A stretch of DNA of 64,000 nucleotides from Streptomyces sp. NRRL S-244 (lineage in GTDB: Bacteria; Actinomycetota; Actinomycetes; Streptomycetales; Streptomycetaceae): the NCBI RefSeq assembly GCF_000717915.1, contig NZ_JOCX01000008.1, forward strand, positions 62,001-126,000, given 5' to 3'. A model generated the notes under the pieces. The model was not told where the DNA came from, searched no databases, and saw nothing but the letters and a program-made list of their open reading frames with translations. Positions 1 to 8,047 of the stretch are shown one piece after another (the first letter of the stretch is position 1; every line of letters starts with the position of its first letter). The position numbers and the translations under genes are program-made.

Positions 1-624
1 GACCCGGGAGACGATCGCGCCGCAGGCGAAGAGCCCGGCCAGCGCGAGCAGCACCGCCGGCCACAGGGACGCGGCGCCGAGCAGGTACGGCAGTACGGGA
101 AGCAGCGCGCCCAGCGCGAAGGAGCCGAAGGACGAGACGGCGGCGACCATCGGCGACGGCAGGTCGTCGGGGTCGATCCCGAGCTCCTCGCGGGCGTGGA
201 TCTCCAGCGCCTGCTCGGGGTCCCGGGACAGCTGCATGGCGACCTCGCGGGCGAGCGAGGGATCGACGCCGCGCGATACGTACAGCTCGGCCAGCTCCTC
301 CATCTCGTCGACGGGGTGCTTTCGCAACTGCTGCCGTTCTATGTCAAGTTCGGCGAGGACCAGCTCGCGCTGCGAGGCGACGGAGGTGTACTCGCCGGCC
401 GCCATCGAGAAGGCTCCGGCCGCGAGGCCCGCCAGCCCGGTGATCACGATGGTCTGCGGGGCGACGGCGCCGCCGGCCACTCCGGTCATCAGCGCGAGGT
501 TGGAGACGAGCCCGTCCATGGCACCGAAAACGGCCGGTCGCAGCCATCCGCCGTTGACATCGCGGTGGGTGTGGTTGTCGCGGTGGGCGGTGTGCAGCGG
601 TGCTTCGATGTCGATGATGGACAT
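1..624 (-). CDS. VIT1/CCC1-family membrane transporter (partial, C-terminus outside window)
   Basis: The reading frame starts at the ATG at 624 behind a strong ribosome site (GGGGAGGA) and runs off the left edge after 208 codons, so only the last few dozen residues are missing. The protein opens MSIIDIEAPLHTAHRDNH and has the family pattern: a first membrane segment beginning GAMDGLVSNLALMTG, then GAFSMAAGEYTSVASQRE, a charged cytoplasmic stretch rich in Glu with ELDIERQQL, and further hydrophobic segments near the left edge. Members move iron or manganese out of the cytoplasm. The gene is divergent from the ADP-ribosylglycohydrolase operon. The family assignment is firm; the metal is not readable from the sequence. 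Confidence 0.88.
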   Translation of the reverse strand, partial: MSIIDIEAPLHTAHRDNHTHRDVNGGWLRPAVFGAMDGLVSNLALMTGVAGGAVAPQTIVITGLAGLAAGAFSMAAGEYTSVASQRELVLAELDIERQQLRKHPVDEMEELAELYVSRGVDPSLAREVAMQLSRDPEQALEIHAREELGIDPDDLPSPMVAAVSSFGSFALGALLPVLPYLLGAASLWPAVLLALAGLFACGAIVSRV

Positions 625-854
625 GACGGATTCCTCCCCTTTTGTACGAGCGGGTACGCGGAACCACGCCATGCGCGACGCGCAGGCACCCACTCCCCCG
701 GAACACCTCGAAACTACGCACGATTTCTGCCGCCCGCCAGCAAGGAAGGCCGTACTTACCTGGGGTTTCGCGGGTCGGCGACCGGGTGACGGGGGCCTGG
801 GCGGGGTGTTTCGCGGCGAGCGACAAACCACATGCCATGGCACAAATCCCCCAA

Positions 855-871
855 GGGCTCATGATGAGCCC
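855..871. promoter_or_regulatory. Inverted repeat upstream of the ADP-ribosylglycohydrolase operon
   Basis: GGGCTCAT-G-ATGAGCCC is an odd-centred inverted repeat with 8-bp arms, ending 24 bp before the first ATG of the operon and just upstream of its ribosome site. Its position suits an operator, or a small hairpin in the leader. The regulator is unknown. Confidence 0.4.
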
Positions 872-895
872 CATCCACAGTGGGAGAGGCGCGCC

Positions 896-1891
896 ATGGA
901 GCCGATGAAGCTGATTGCATGCAATCCGCAGGTCCTCCTCGAACGGGCCAGGGGCGCTCTTCTCGGCCTCGCGGCGGGGGACGCGCTCGGCGCCCCCGCC
1001 GAGAACATGAAGCCCTCGGAGATCCGGGCGAAATGGGGCCGCATCGAGGGCTTCGTGTCCGACGATCCGGCCGGCACCGACGACACCGAGTACGCGATCT
1101 TCTCGGGGCTGCTGCTGGCCCGCCACGGGTCGGCGCTCACCGTCTCGCACGTCGAGCGGGCCTGGCACCACTGGATCGCCGACCTCGACGAGGGGCCGTT
1201 CCGGGGCGCGGGCTTCAGCGAGCGCGGCACGCTGGAGAACCTCCGCCGGGGCCTCGCCGCCCCCATCTCGGCCCAGCACCGCCACGCCTGGTCGGACGGC
1301 CTGGCCATGCGGGCGGCCCCCTTCGGCGTCTTCGCGGCCGGCCGCCCGGCGGAAGCGGCCCGGCTCGTCGCCATCGACGGGTCGGTCAGCCACGACGGGG
1401 AGGGCATCTACGGCGGCCAGGCGGTCGCGGCCGGTGTCGCGGCGGCGATGGCCGGCGGCTCGCCCGCCTCCGTCATCTCCGCGGCCCTGTCCGTGATCCC
1501 TTCCGACTCCTGGACGGCCCGCTCCCTGCGCCGGGCGGTGACGGCGGCCCCGCGCGGCGAGCGGGCCGTGCGCTCCGCCGTGGTGATCGGCGGCTACCCC
1601 TGGACGGACCTGGCCCCGGAGGCGGTGGGCCTGGCCTTCGGCGCCTTCGCCACGTGCGGCGGCGACTTCGCCTCCTCGGTCCTCACGGCGGTGAACATGG
1701 GCCGGGACGCCGACACCACGGCGGCGGTGGCGGGCGCCCTCTCCGGCGCCCTGTCGGGCGTCACCGCGATCCCGGAGGAGTGGGCCAAGGCCATCGGCCC
1801 GGTCCGCGGCTCCTGCCTCCCCTCGATGCGCGGCTACCACGTCCTGGACATCGCGGACCTCCTCACGCCGGAATCCGAGACCCCGCGATGA
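896..1891 (+). CDS. ADP-ribosylglycohydrolase family protein, copy 1
   Basis: This 331-aa protein has the DraG/ARH fold signatures. GLAAGDALGAPAE lies at residues 24-36, the first metal-binding motif is T61-D62-D63-T64, and the second is GRDADTT at 269-275 followed by the helix AAVAGALSGALSG. These enzymes bind two Mg ions and remove ADP-ribose from proteins, small molecules or nucleic acids. Both motifs are intact, so it is probably active. The start at 896 is preceded by GGGAGAGG; the longer open frame upstream has no family sequence. It is the first gene of a seven-gene plus-strand operon, and its stop overlaps the next ATG (ATGA). Confidence 0.9.
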   Translation: MEPMKLIACNPQVLLERARGALLGLAAGDALGAPAENMKPSEIRAKWGRIEGFVSDDPAGTDDTEYAIFSGLLLARHGSALTVSHVERAWHHWIADLDEGPFRGAGFSERGTLENLRRGLAAPISAQHRHAWSDGLAMRAAPFGVFAAGRPAEAARLVAIDGSVSHDGEGIYGGQAVAAGVAAAMAGGSPASVISAALSVIPSDSWTARSLRRAVTAAPRGERAVRSAVVIGGYPWTDLAPEAVGLAFGAFATCGGDFASSVLTAVNMGRDADTTAAVAGALSGALSGVTAIPEEWAKAIGPVRGSCLPSMRGYHVLDIADLLTPESETPR

Positions 1892-3156
1892 CGCCGCCCG
1901 CCGTCCCACCGACCCCGCCGGCGGTCGACGCCGAGCCGGGCGAGCAGGTGCGTACCGCTGCCGCGGAGGCCGCGCGGGCGGGCGGCCCCCAGCCCCTTGC
2001 GGGGACCGGGGAGGTCCGCGTTCCCCAGCCCCCCGCCGGAGTCCGGCGGATCGAGGGGGTGCTGCTCGGGCTCGCCGCGGGAGACGCCGCCGGGTGGCCC
2101 GCCGCCCGGCACCGCGCCAGCCGCATGCCCGAGTGGACCCGCCGCCTCACCCGCGAGCTCGACACCTTCGCCGAGCACAACCAGACCACCACCCTCCCCG
2201 TCCCCATCGCCCTCAACCAGCCCCCGGAACCCCTGCGCCTCGGCCCCTCCGACGACGCCGAATGGGCCGCCTTCGCCGCCGAATCCGTGCTCACCGCGGC
2301 CGGGGTGCTGCTCAGCGACCTCAGCCGGTCCCGCCGTATGCGGGCCGCCATCGACCTCGCCTGGAACGCCCTGGCCAGCGAGATCGCCGCGGCGGCGGAG
2401 CGCGCCCCCGAGGTGGAGTCCGCCGTCCTGCCGCTGCGCGCCCGCATCTCCGTCCGGGCCGGCCTCGGCAACCTCGCCGCCGGCCTGCGGCCGCCCGCCA
2501 CCGGCCACGACAACCCGCACTACTTCGACGACGCCGCCTGCGTCCGCGCCTGCGTCCTCGCCGTCGTCCACCCCGGCGACCCGGCCGCGGCCGCGGACCT
2601 CGCCGAGTTCGACGCCCGCTACACCCAGGACGGCGACGGGGTCCACGGCGCCCGCGCCATGGCCGCCGCCATCGCGGCCGCCCTCGCCGGCGCCGACACC
2701 GACACCGCCGTCGACGCCGCCCTCGGCCAGCTCCCCGAGGCCACCGAGATCGGCCGCAACGCCCGCCACGCCGTCAAGCTCGCCCGCGTCCACGCCGAGG
2801 GCGGCGCCTTCGCCATCGTCCCCACCCTCGAACACGAGATCGTGGACCACGTCTACAGCTACGGCATCGCCGCCGCGGAGACCGTCCCCGTCGCCCTCGC
2901 CCTGGCCACCGCCGCCCGCGGCCGCGCCGCCGAGGCCGTACCGGCCGCCGCCTGCCTGTCCCGCGTCGCGGACTCCGCACCCGCCCTCGCCGGGGCGCTC
3001 ACCGGCGCCCTCGGCGGCGGCGACTCGATCCCGACCGCCTGGCGCGAGGCCTGCCGCACCCTGTCCGGCTGCTCCCTCCCCCGCCTCGCCGGCACCGATC
3101 TCGTCGAACTCGCCGCGCTGCTCGCTCGTACGGAACTCACCTCACCCAAGGGATGA
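1888..3156 (+). CDS. ADP-ribosylglycohydrolase family protein, copy 2 (metal motifs degenerate)
   Basis: The 422-aa protein starts at the ATG overlapping the previous stop. About 50 Pro/Ala-rich residues precede the family core GVLLGLAAGDAAG (57-69). Where active members have T-D-D-T it has S121-D-D-A124. Where they have D-x-D-T/S it has SRVADSAPALAGALTGAL from residue 358, so the second pair of metal ligands is missing. It may be a non-catalytic partner, a binding module, or an enzyme with altered chemistry. It lies between copy 1 and copy 3 in the operon, which suggests a joint function. Family membership is clear; loss of activity is inferred from the motifs. Confidence 0.82.
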   Translation: MTPPAVPPTPPAVDAEPGEQVRTAAAEAARAGGPQPLAGTGEVRVPQPPAGVRRIEGVLLGLAAGDAAGWPAARHRASRMPEWTRRLTRELDTFAEHNQTTTLPVPIALNQPPEPLRLGPSDDAEWAAFAAESVLTAAGVLLSDLSRSRRMRAAIDLAWNALASEIAAAAERAPEVESAVLPLRARISVRAGLGNLAAGLRPPATGHDNPHYFDDAACVRACVLAVVHPGDPAAAADLAEFDARYTQDGDGVHGARAMAAAIAAALAGADTDTAVDAALGQLPEATEIGRNARHAVKLARVHAEGGAFAIVPTLEHEIVDHVYSYGIAAAETVPVALALATAARGRAAEAVPAAACLSRVADSAPALAGALTGALGGGDSIPTAWREACRTLSGCSLPRLAGTDLVELAALLARTELTSPKG

Positions 3157-3163
3157 TTCGGAC

Positions 3164-4309
3164 ATGACGCTCACTCTCGAAGACCGGGCGGCCGGCTGCC
3201 TCGTCGGAGCCGCCGTCGGCGACGCGCTCGGCGGCCCGGTGGAGGGCTGGTCCCCGGACCGGATCGTGGAACGGCACGGCGGCCGCGTCCACGGCATCGT
3301 CGGCCCGTGGCACGAGGACTGGCGTACGGCCCGCCCCATCGCCCCGTACCACAAGGGCGACGGCCACGTCACCGACGACACCCTCATGACGCATGCGCTG
3401 GTACGGGTCTACGAGGCCGTACGGGACCACCTGGACGCGTACGCGATCGCCGAGCACCTGGTCCCGGACCTGATGACGAACCCGCGCTGGATCCCCGAAC
3501 TGGAGGCGGAGGCCCTGCCCTTGCAGCGGATCTTCCTCGCCGAGAAGTGGATCGTGAGCCGCCTGCACTACGGGCACGTCGACCCCCGCGAGGCGGGCAG
3601 CGGCAACATCGTCAACTGCGGGGCCGCGATGTACATGGCGCCGGTCGGCATCGTCAACGCGGGCAATCCGGCGGGCGCGTACGCGGAGGCGCTGGACGTC
3701 GCCGGCGCCCACCAGTCCTCGTACGGGCGGGAGGCGGCGGGCGTCTTCGCGGCGGCGGTGGCGGCGGCGTGCGTGCCGGGGGCGACGGCTTCGTCGGTGG
3801 TGGACACGGCCCTCGCGCTGGCCAAGGACGGCACGCGGGCCGCGATCGAGGCCGTGTGCGAAACGGCCTCGCGCCACCGGGACTTCGAATCGGCCCTGGG
3901 CCCGCTCCGCGCGGCGGTGGCCCCGTACGACTCGGTCGGCCCGGACTACCGCGCCCCCTCGCTCGGCGCCCGCCGCCCCTCCCGCCTCCACGCGATCGAG
4001 GAACTGCCGATCGCGCTCGGCATGCTGGTCGTCGCCGACGGGGTGTACGAGGGCTCGGTGCTCGGCGCCGTCAACTACGGCCGGGACTGCGACTCCATCG
4101 CCACGATGGCGGGGGCGCTCGCCGGAGCCCTGTCGGGCGTCTCGGCGGTCCCGCCGGCCTGGGCCAAGGAGGTCGCCGAGGCCAGCCGCCTCGACCTGCA
4201 CGCCCCGGCGACGGCGCTGGCGGCGGTGACCCGCGAGGTCTTCGCGCTGGACCGGGCCCGCCGCCGGGCCCACGAATCGGCGTTCCTCGCCCTCGCGGAC
4301 CTCCGATGA
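3164..4309 (+). CDS. ADP-ribosylglycohydrolase family protein, copy 3
   Basis: A 381-aa family member with both metal motifs intact: T70-D71-D72-T73 near the N-terminus and YGRDCDSIATMAGALAGALS near the C-terminus. The glycine-rich start is GCLVGAAVGDALGGPVEG. The region around FLAEKWIVSRLHYGHVDPRE and GNIVNCGAAMYMAPVGIVNAG differs strongly from copies 1 and 2, so a different substrate is likely. It starts 7 bp after copy 2 behind AAGGGATGA. Its stop overlaps the ATG of copy 4. Confidence 0.9.
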   Translation: MTLTLEDRAAGCLVGAAVGDALGGPVEGWSPDRIVERHGGRVHGIVGPWHEDWRTARPIAPYHKGDGHVTDDTLMTHALVRVYEAVRDHLDAYAIAEHLVPDLMTNPRWIPELEAEALPLQRIFLAEKWIVSRLHYGHVDPREAGSGNIVNCGAAMYMAPVGIVNAGNPAGAYAEALDVAGAHQSSYGREAAGVFAAAVAAACVPGATASSVVDTALALAKDGTRAAIEAVCETASRHRDFESALGPLRAAVAPYDSVGPDYRAPSLGARRPSRLHAIEELPIALGMLVVADGVYEGSVLGAVNYGRDCDSIATMAGALAGALSGVSAVPPAWAKEVAEASRLDLHAPATALAAVTREVFALDRARRRAHESAFLALADLR

Positions 4310-5934
4310 CCGCCTGCGACCGAGCCGCCGCGCCGGCCGCCGAGCCGCCCCGGGGCGGCGGTCCGGGTCCCGCGCCCCGCACCGGGAGCGGCCGCGCGGC
4401 GGCTCCCCGCCCGGGCCACGGCGCGGGCACACCGACCGCCGTACGGGCGGCCCCGGGCGCGCCGATGTCCTCCGGAGGCCCTGCATCGTCCCCGGACAGC
4501 GGGCCGGCCGAGTCCGTACGGCTCACCTGGGTCCAGCCGGAGGACCTGGTCGGGCACGAGCTGCGCCAGGCCGCCGAGGACGGCCGGGACGCGGAGCCGC
4601 TGCTGCGCGTCTGGCTCGCGGCCGGCGGGCCCCCGGCGCCCGACCGGGCCGGCGCCTCGCGCGCCCCGGCCCCGCCGGAGCTGCGCGCACTGGCCTCCCG
4701 CCTGCTGGACGAGCTCGTTGCCCTCCCGTCCCCCCTGTCCCCGGACGAACCCACCCGCTGGCCCGACATCCGGGCGACCTGGCCCGGGCCCACCGTGCAG
4801 CCTGCCGACACGGCCCCCGACCACGGCGGACCCCGCCGGCCGGACCACCCGGCCCCGGCCCGCCCGACGCGGCGCCGGCCGGCCGCACTGGTGGGCCGGC
4901 TGGAAGCCGCCTGGACGGGCCGGGCCGTCGGCTGCCTGCTCGGCAAGCCCGTCGAGAAGCTGCCGCTGCACGCGATCCGGGCGCTGGGCCGGGCCGCCGG
5001 GAACTGGCCGCCGGACGACTGGTTCACCGCGCGCGGCGTGCCCGCCGAGCTGCTGGCCGCCCATCCCTGGAACCGGCGTTCCGCCGCCACCTCCCTCGCT
5101 GAGAACATCGACGGCATGCCCGAGGACGACGACCTCAACCACCCCCTCCTCGGGCTCCGGCTGCTCCAGCGCCACGGCAAGGCCTTCACCACCGCCGACC
5201 TCGGCCGGCTCTGGCTCGACGAGCTGCCCGCCGGGCGGACCTTCACCGCCGAGCGCCTCGCGTACCGCAACCTCCTCCAGGGGCTGGAGCCCCCGGCCAC
5301 CGCCACCCACCACAACCCCTTCCGCGAATGGATCGGCGCCCTCATCCGGGCCGACGTCCACGGCTGGACCCACCCCGGCGACCCGGCCGCCGCCGCGGCC
5401 CAGGCGTACCGGGACGCCGCCCTCACCCACACCGGCAACGGCCTCTACGCCGCCCTCTTCGCCGCCGCCGCCATCGCCGAGGCCGCCGGCGGCCGGGCCG
5501 ACGTCCACACCGCGCTCCGGGCCGGGCTGGCCGTCGTACCGCCCCGTTCGCGCCTGGCCGAGGCCGTACGCCACGCCGTCGACACCGCGCACCGGTACGC
5601 CGATTTCGACCGCGTCGTCGACCACCTCCACGAGCGGTACGGCCGCTACCACTGGGTCCACGCCGTCCCCAACACCGCCCTCATCGCCGCCGCCCTCACC
5701 CACGCGGACGGGGACTTCACCCACTCCGTCTGCCGCGCGGTGTCCGGCGGCTGGGACACCGACTCCAACGGCGCCACCGCCGGCTCGCTCGCCGCGCTCG
5801 TCGACCCGGACGGCGTCCCGCACCGCTGGTCCGCCCCCCTCAAGAACCGCCTCGCCACCACCGTCCCCGGCTTCGACGGCATCGGCTTCGACACCCTCGC
5901 CCAGCTCACCGCACAGGAGGCAGCCCGCCCATGA
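4306..5934 (+). CDS. ADP-ribosylglycohydrolase family protein, copy 4 (long N-terminal extension)
   Basis: 542 aa, starting at the ATG in the ATGA overlap. The first 75 or so residues are Pro/Gly/Arg-rich low complexity. Residues 73-150 look like a short helical domain (LTWVQPEDLVGHELRQ), and the family core starts near 198 (LEAAWTGRAVGCLLGKPVE). The first metal motif is E273-D-D-D276 instead of TDDT. The second is W483-D-T-D-S-N-G-A-T-A-G. Aspartates that could bind metal remain, so activity is plausible but with altered geometry or substrate. It is the most divergent of the four paralogs. The ribokinase-family gene begins in its stop codon. Confidence 0.82.
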   Translation: MTACDRAAAPAAEPPRGGGPGPAPRTGSGRAAAPRPGHGAGTPTAVRAAPGAPMSSGGPASSPDSGPAESVRLTWVQPEDLVGHELRQAAEDGRDAEPLLRVWLAAGGPPAPDRAGASRAPAPPELRALASRLLDELVALPSPLSPDEPTRWPDIRATWPGPTVQPADTAPDHGGPRRPDHPAPARPTRRRPAALVGRLEAAWTGRAVGCLLGKPVEKLPLHAIRALGRAAGNWPPDDWFTARGVPAELLAAHPWNRRSAATSLAENIDGMPEDDDLNHPLLGLRLLQRHGKAFTTADLGRLWLDELPAGRTFTAERLAYRNLLQGLEPPATATHHNPFREWIGALIRADVHGWTHPGDPAAAAAQAYRDAALTHTGNGLYAALFAAAAIAEAAGGRADVHTALRAGLAVVPPRSRLAEAVRHAVDTAHRYADFDRVVDHLHERYGRYHWVHAVPNTALIAAALTHADGDFTHSVCRAVSGGWDTDSNGATAGSLAALVDPDGVPHRWSAPLKNRLATTVPGFDGIGFDTLAQLTAQEAARP

Positions 5935-6854
5935 CGGCCATCGCCGTGCTCGGCAGTACCAACATGGACCTCGTCGCCTACGTCCCCAAGGCCCCCCGGC
6001 TCGGGGAGACCGTCACCGGCCGCGAGTTCCGCACCGTCCCCGGCGGCAAAGGCGCCAACCAGGCCGTCGCCGCCGCCCGCAGCGGCGGGGAGGTGGTGAT
6101 GATCGGCGCGGTCGGCGCCGACGGGTTCGGCGTACGGCTGCGCTCCGCGCTCACCGAGGCCGGGGTCGAGACGGCGGCCCTGCGCACCGTCGAGGGCGCC
6201 AGCGGCACCGCGCACATCACCGTCGACGACGAGGGCGGCAACAGCATCATCGTCATCCCCGGCGCCAACGGCGGGGTGACCGGCCTGGAGGCGGGCGACG
6301 CGGCGCGGATCGGCGCCGCCGACCTCCTGCTGCTCCAGCTCGAACTCCCCATGGAGGCCGTCCTCGCGGGCGCCTCGGCCGCCCGCGCGCAGGGGGTGCG
6401 TACGGTCCTCACCCCGGCCCCCGCCCGCATGCTGCCGCACGAACTGCTGGAGTTGGTGGACCTCCTGGTTCCCAACGAGCACGAGGCGGCGGCGCTGACC
6501 GGCTTCACCGACCCGCTGGGGGCCGCCGAGGCGCTGCTGCGCGACGTACCGGAGGTGGTGGTCACCCTCGGCGCGGCCGGAGTCCTGTACGCGGCCCGTG
6601 GGCGGGAGCCGCTGACCGTGCCCGCGCCCCGGGTCCGGGCCGTGGACACCACCGCCGCCGGTGACACCTTCGTCGGCGCGCTGGCGGTGGCCCTCGGGGA
6701 GCGGCGCCCGATGGCGGAGGCGCTGCGCTGGGCCTCGGCGGCGGCCGCGCTCTCCGTCCAGCGCCCGGGAGCCCAGGACTCGATGCCGACCCGCGCCGAG
6801 ACGGACGCCTTCGCGGCGGCCGACCCCGCTCCCGTCCCCGGAGCCTCCTCGTGA
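5931..6854 (+). CDS. PfkB/ribokinase family sugar kinase
   Basis: A 307-aa kinase whose sequence is closest in style to ribokinase. It opens AIAVLGSTNMDLVAYVP, has the substrate loop VPGGKGANQAVAAAR at 37-50, and ends with the family signature DTTAAGDTFVGA, with D245 as the catalytic base. Ribokinase makes ribose 5-phosphate from ribose and ATP. Next to four ADP-ribosylglycohydrolases the natural guess is that it phosphorylates a released ribosyl product, but that is inference. CAGGAGG precedes the ATG, which overlaps the previous stop by 4 bp. Confidence 0.88.
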   Translation: MTAIAVLGSTNMDLVAYVPKAPRLGETVTGREFRTVPGGKGANQAVAAARSGGEVVMIGAVGADGFGVRLRSALTEAGVETAALRTVEGASGTAHITVDDEGGNSIIVIPGANGGVTGLEAGDAARIGAADLLLLQLELPMEAVLAGASAARAQGVRTVLTPAPARMLPHELLELVDLLVPNEHEAAALTGFTDPLGAAEALLRDVPEVVVTLGAAGVLYAARGREPLTVPAPRVRAVDTTAAGDTFVGALAVALGERRPMAEALRWASAAAALSVQRPGAQDSMPTRAETDAFAAADPAPVPGASS

Positions 6855-8047
6855 CCCCGGGCCAGGGGCCCCTCCAGGGAGTGCGGGTGCTGGACCTCGC
6901 CACCCTGTTCGCCGGGCCCCTCGCCGCCACCCTGCTCGGCGACTTCGGCGCCGACGTCGTCAAGGTCGAGCACCCCGTGCGCCCCGACCCCTCGCGCGGC
7001 CACGGCCCCGCCAAGGACGGCATCGGCCTGTGGTGGAAGCTCCTCGGCCGGAACAAGCGGACGATGACCCTCGACCTGTCCACCCCCGGCGGGCGCGACA
7101 CCCTGCTGCGGCTGGCCGCCACCGCCGACGTGGTCATCGAGAACTTCCGCCCGGGCACCCTGGAGAAGTGGGGCCTGGGCTGGCCCGAGCTGTCCGCCGC
7201 CAACCCGCGGCTGGTCCTGGCCCGCGTCACCGCCTTCGGCCAGCAGGGCCCGTACGCCCACCGCCCCGGCTTCGGCACCCTCGCGGAGGCGATGAGCGGC
7301 TTCGCCGCGATCACCGGGGAGCCCGAAGGCCCGCCGACGCTGCCGCCCTTCGGTCTCGCCGACTCGATCGCCGCGCTGACCACCGCGTACGCCGTGATGA
7401 CCGCGCTCGCCGGGCTGACGCGCACCGGACACGGGCAGGTGGTGGACCTGGCCATCATCGAGCCGATCCTGACCGTGCTGGGCCCGCACCCGCTCTGGTA
7501 CGACCAGCTCGGCTACGTCCAGCCGCGCACCGGCAACCGCTCCACCAACAACGCCCCCCGGAACACCTACCGCAGCGCCGACGGCCGCTGGCTGGCGGTC
7601 TCCACCTCCGCGCAGTCCATCGCGGAGCGCGTCATGCGGCTCGTCGGCCGGCCCGAGCTGATCGCCGAGCCGTGGTTCGCGACCGGCTCCGGCCGGGCCG
7701 CGCACGCGCCCGTCCTCGACGAGGCGGTCGGCGGCTGGATCGGCCGCCACAAGGCCGACGACGTGGTCGCCGCCTTCGAGGAGGCCGAGGCCGCCGTGGC
7801 CCTGGTCTACGACGTACGGGACGTCATGGCCGATCCGCAGTTCGCGGCCCTGGACACCGTCACCGAGGTCGAGGACCCCGAACTCGGCCCGCTCCGGATG
7901 CAGAACGTCCTGTTCCGGCTGTCCGAGACCCCCGGCGGGATCCGCTGGGCGGGCCGCCCGCACGGCGCGGACACCGACGCCGTACTCACCGAACTCGGCC
8001 TGTCCGAGACCGAGATCAGCGCACTCCGGATGGAGGGGGCCCTGTGA
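6851..8047 (+). CDS. CaiB/BaiF class III CoA-transferase
   Basis: 398 aa from a GTG that overlaps the ribokinase stop. Family features are LDLATLFAGPLAATLLGDFGADVVKVEHP near the N-terminus (residues 14-42), NKRTMTLDL, IENFRPGTLEKWG, and the conserved Asp D171 in GLADSIAAL that forms the acyl-enzyme intermediate in this class. It transfers CoA from a donor such as succinyl-CoA to a carboxylic acid. Translational coupling to a CitE-type lyase suggests that one activates the acid and the other cleaves the CoA thioester. The substrate cannot be told from sequence. Confidence 0.88.
   Translation: MTPGQGPLQGVRVLDLATLFAGPLAATLLGDFGADVVKVEHPVRPDPSRGHGPAKDGIGLWWKLLGRNKRTMTLDLSTPGGRDTLLRLAATADVVIENFRPGTLEKWGLGWPELSAANPRLVLARVTAFGQQGPYAHRPGFGTLAEAMSGFAAITGEPEGPPTLPPFGLADSIAALTTAYAVMTALAGLTRTGHGQVVDLAIIEPILTVLGPHPLWYDQLGYVQPRTGNRSTNNAPRNTYRSADGRWLAVSTSAQSIAERVMRLVGRPELIAEPWFATGSGRAAHAPVLDEAVGGWIGRHKADDVVAAFEEAEAAVALVYDVRDVMADPQFAALDTVTEVEDPELGPLRMQNVLFRLSETPGGIRWAGRPHGADTDAVLTELGLSETEISALRMEGAL

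Noticed and set aside
344..1909. Long minus-strand open frame over the first ADP-ribosylglycohydrolase gene
   Set aside because: It is an antisense shadow caused by high GC at third positions; the translation is Arg/Gly-rich with no family motif.
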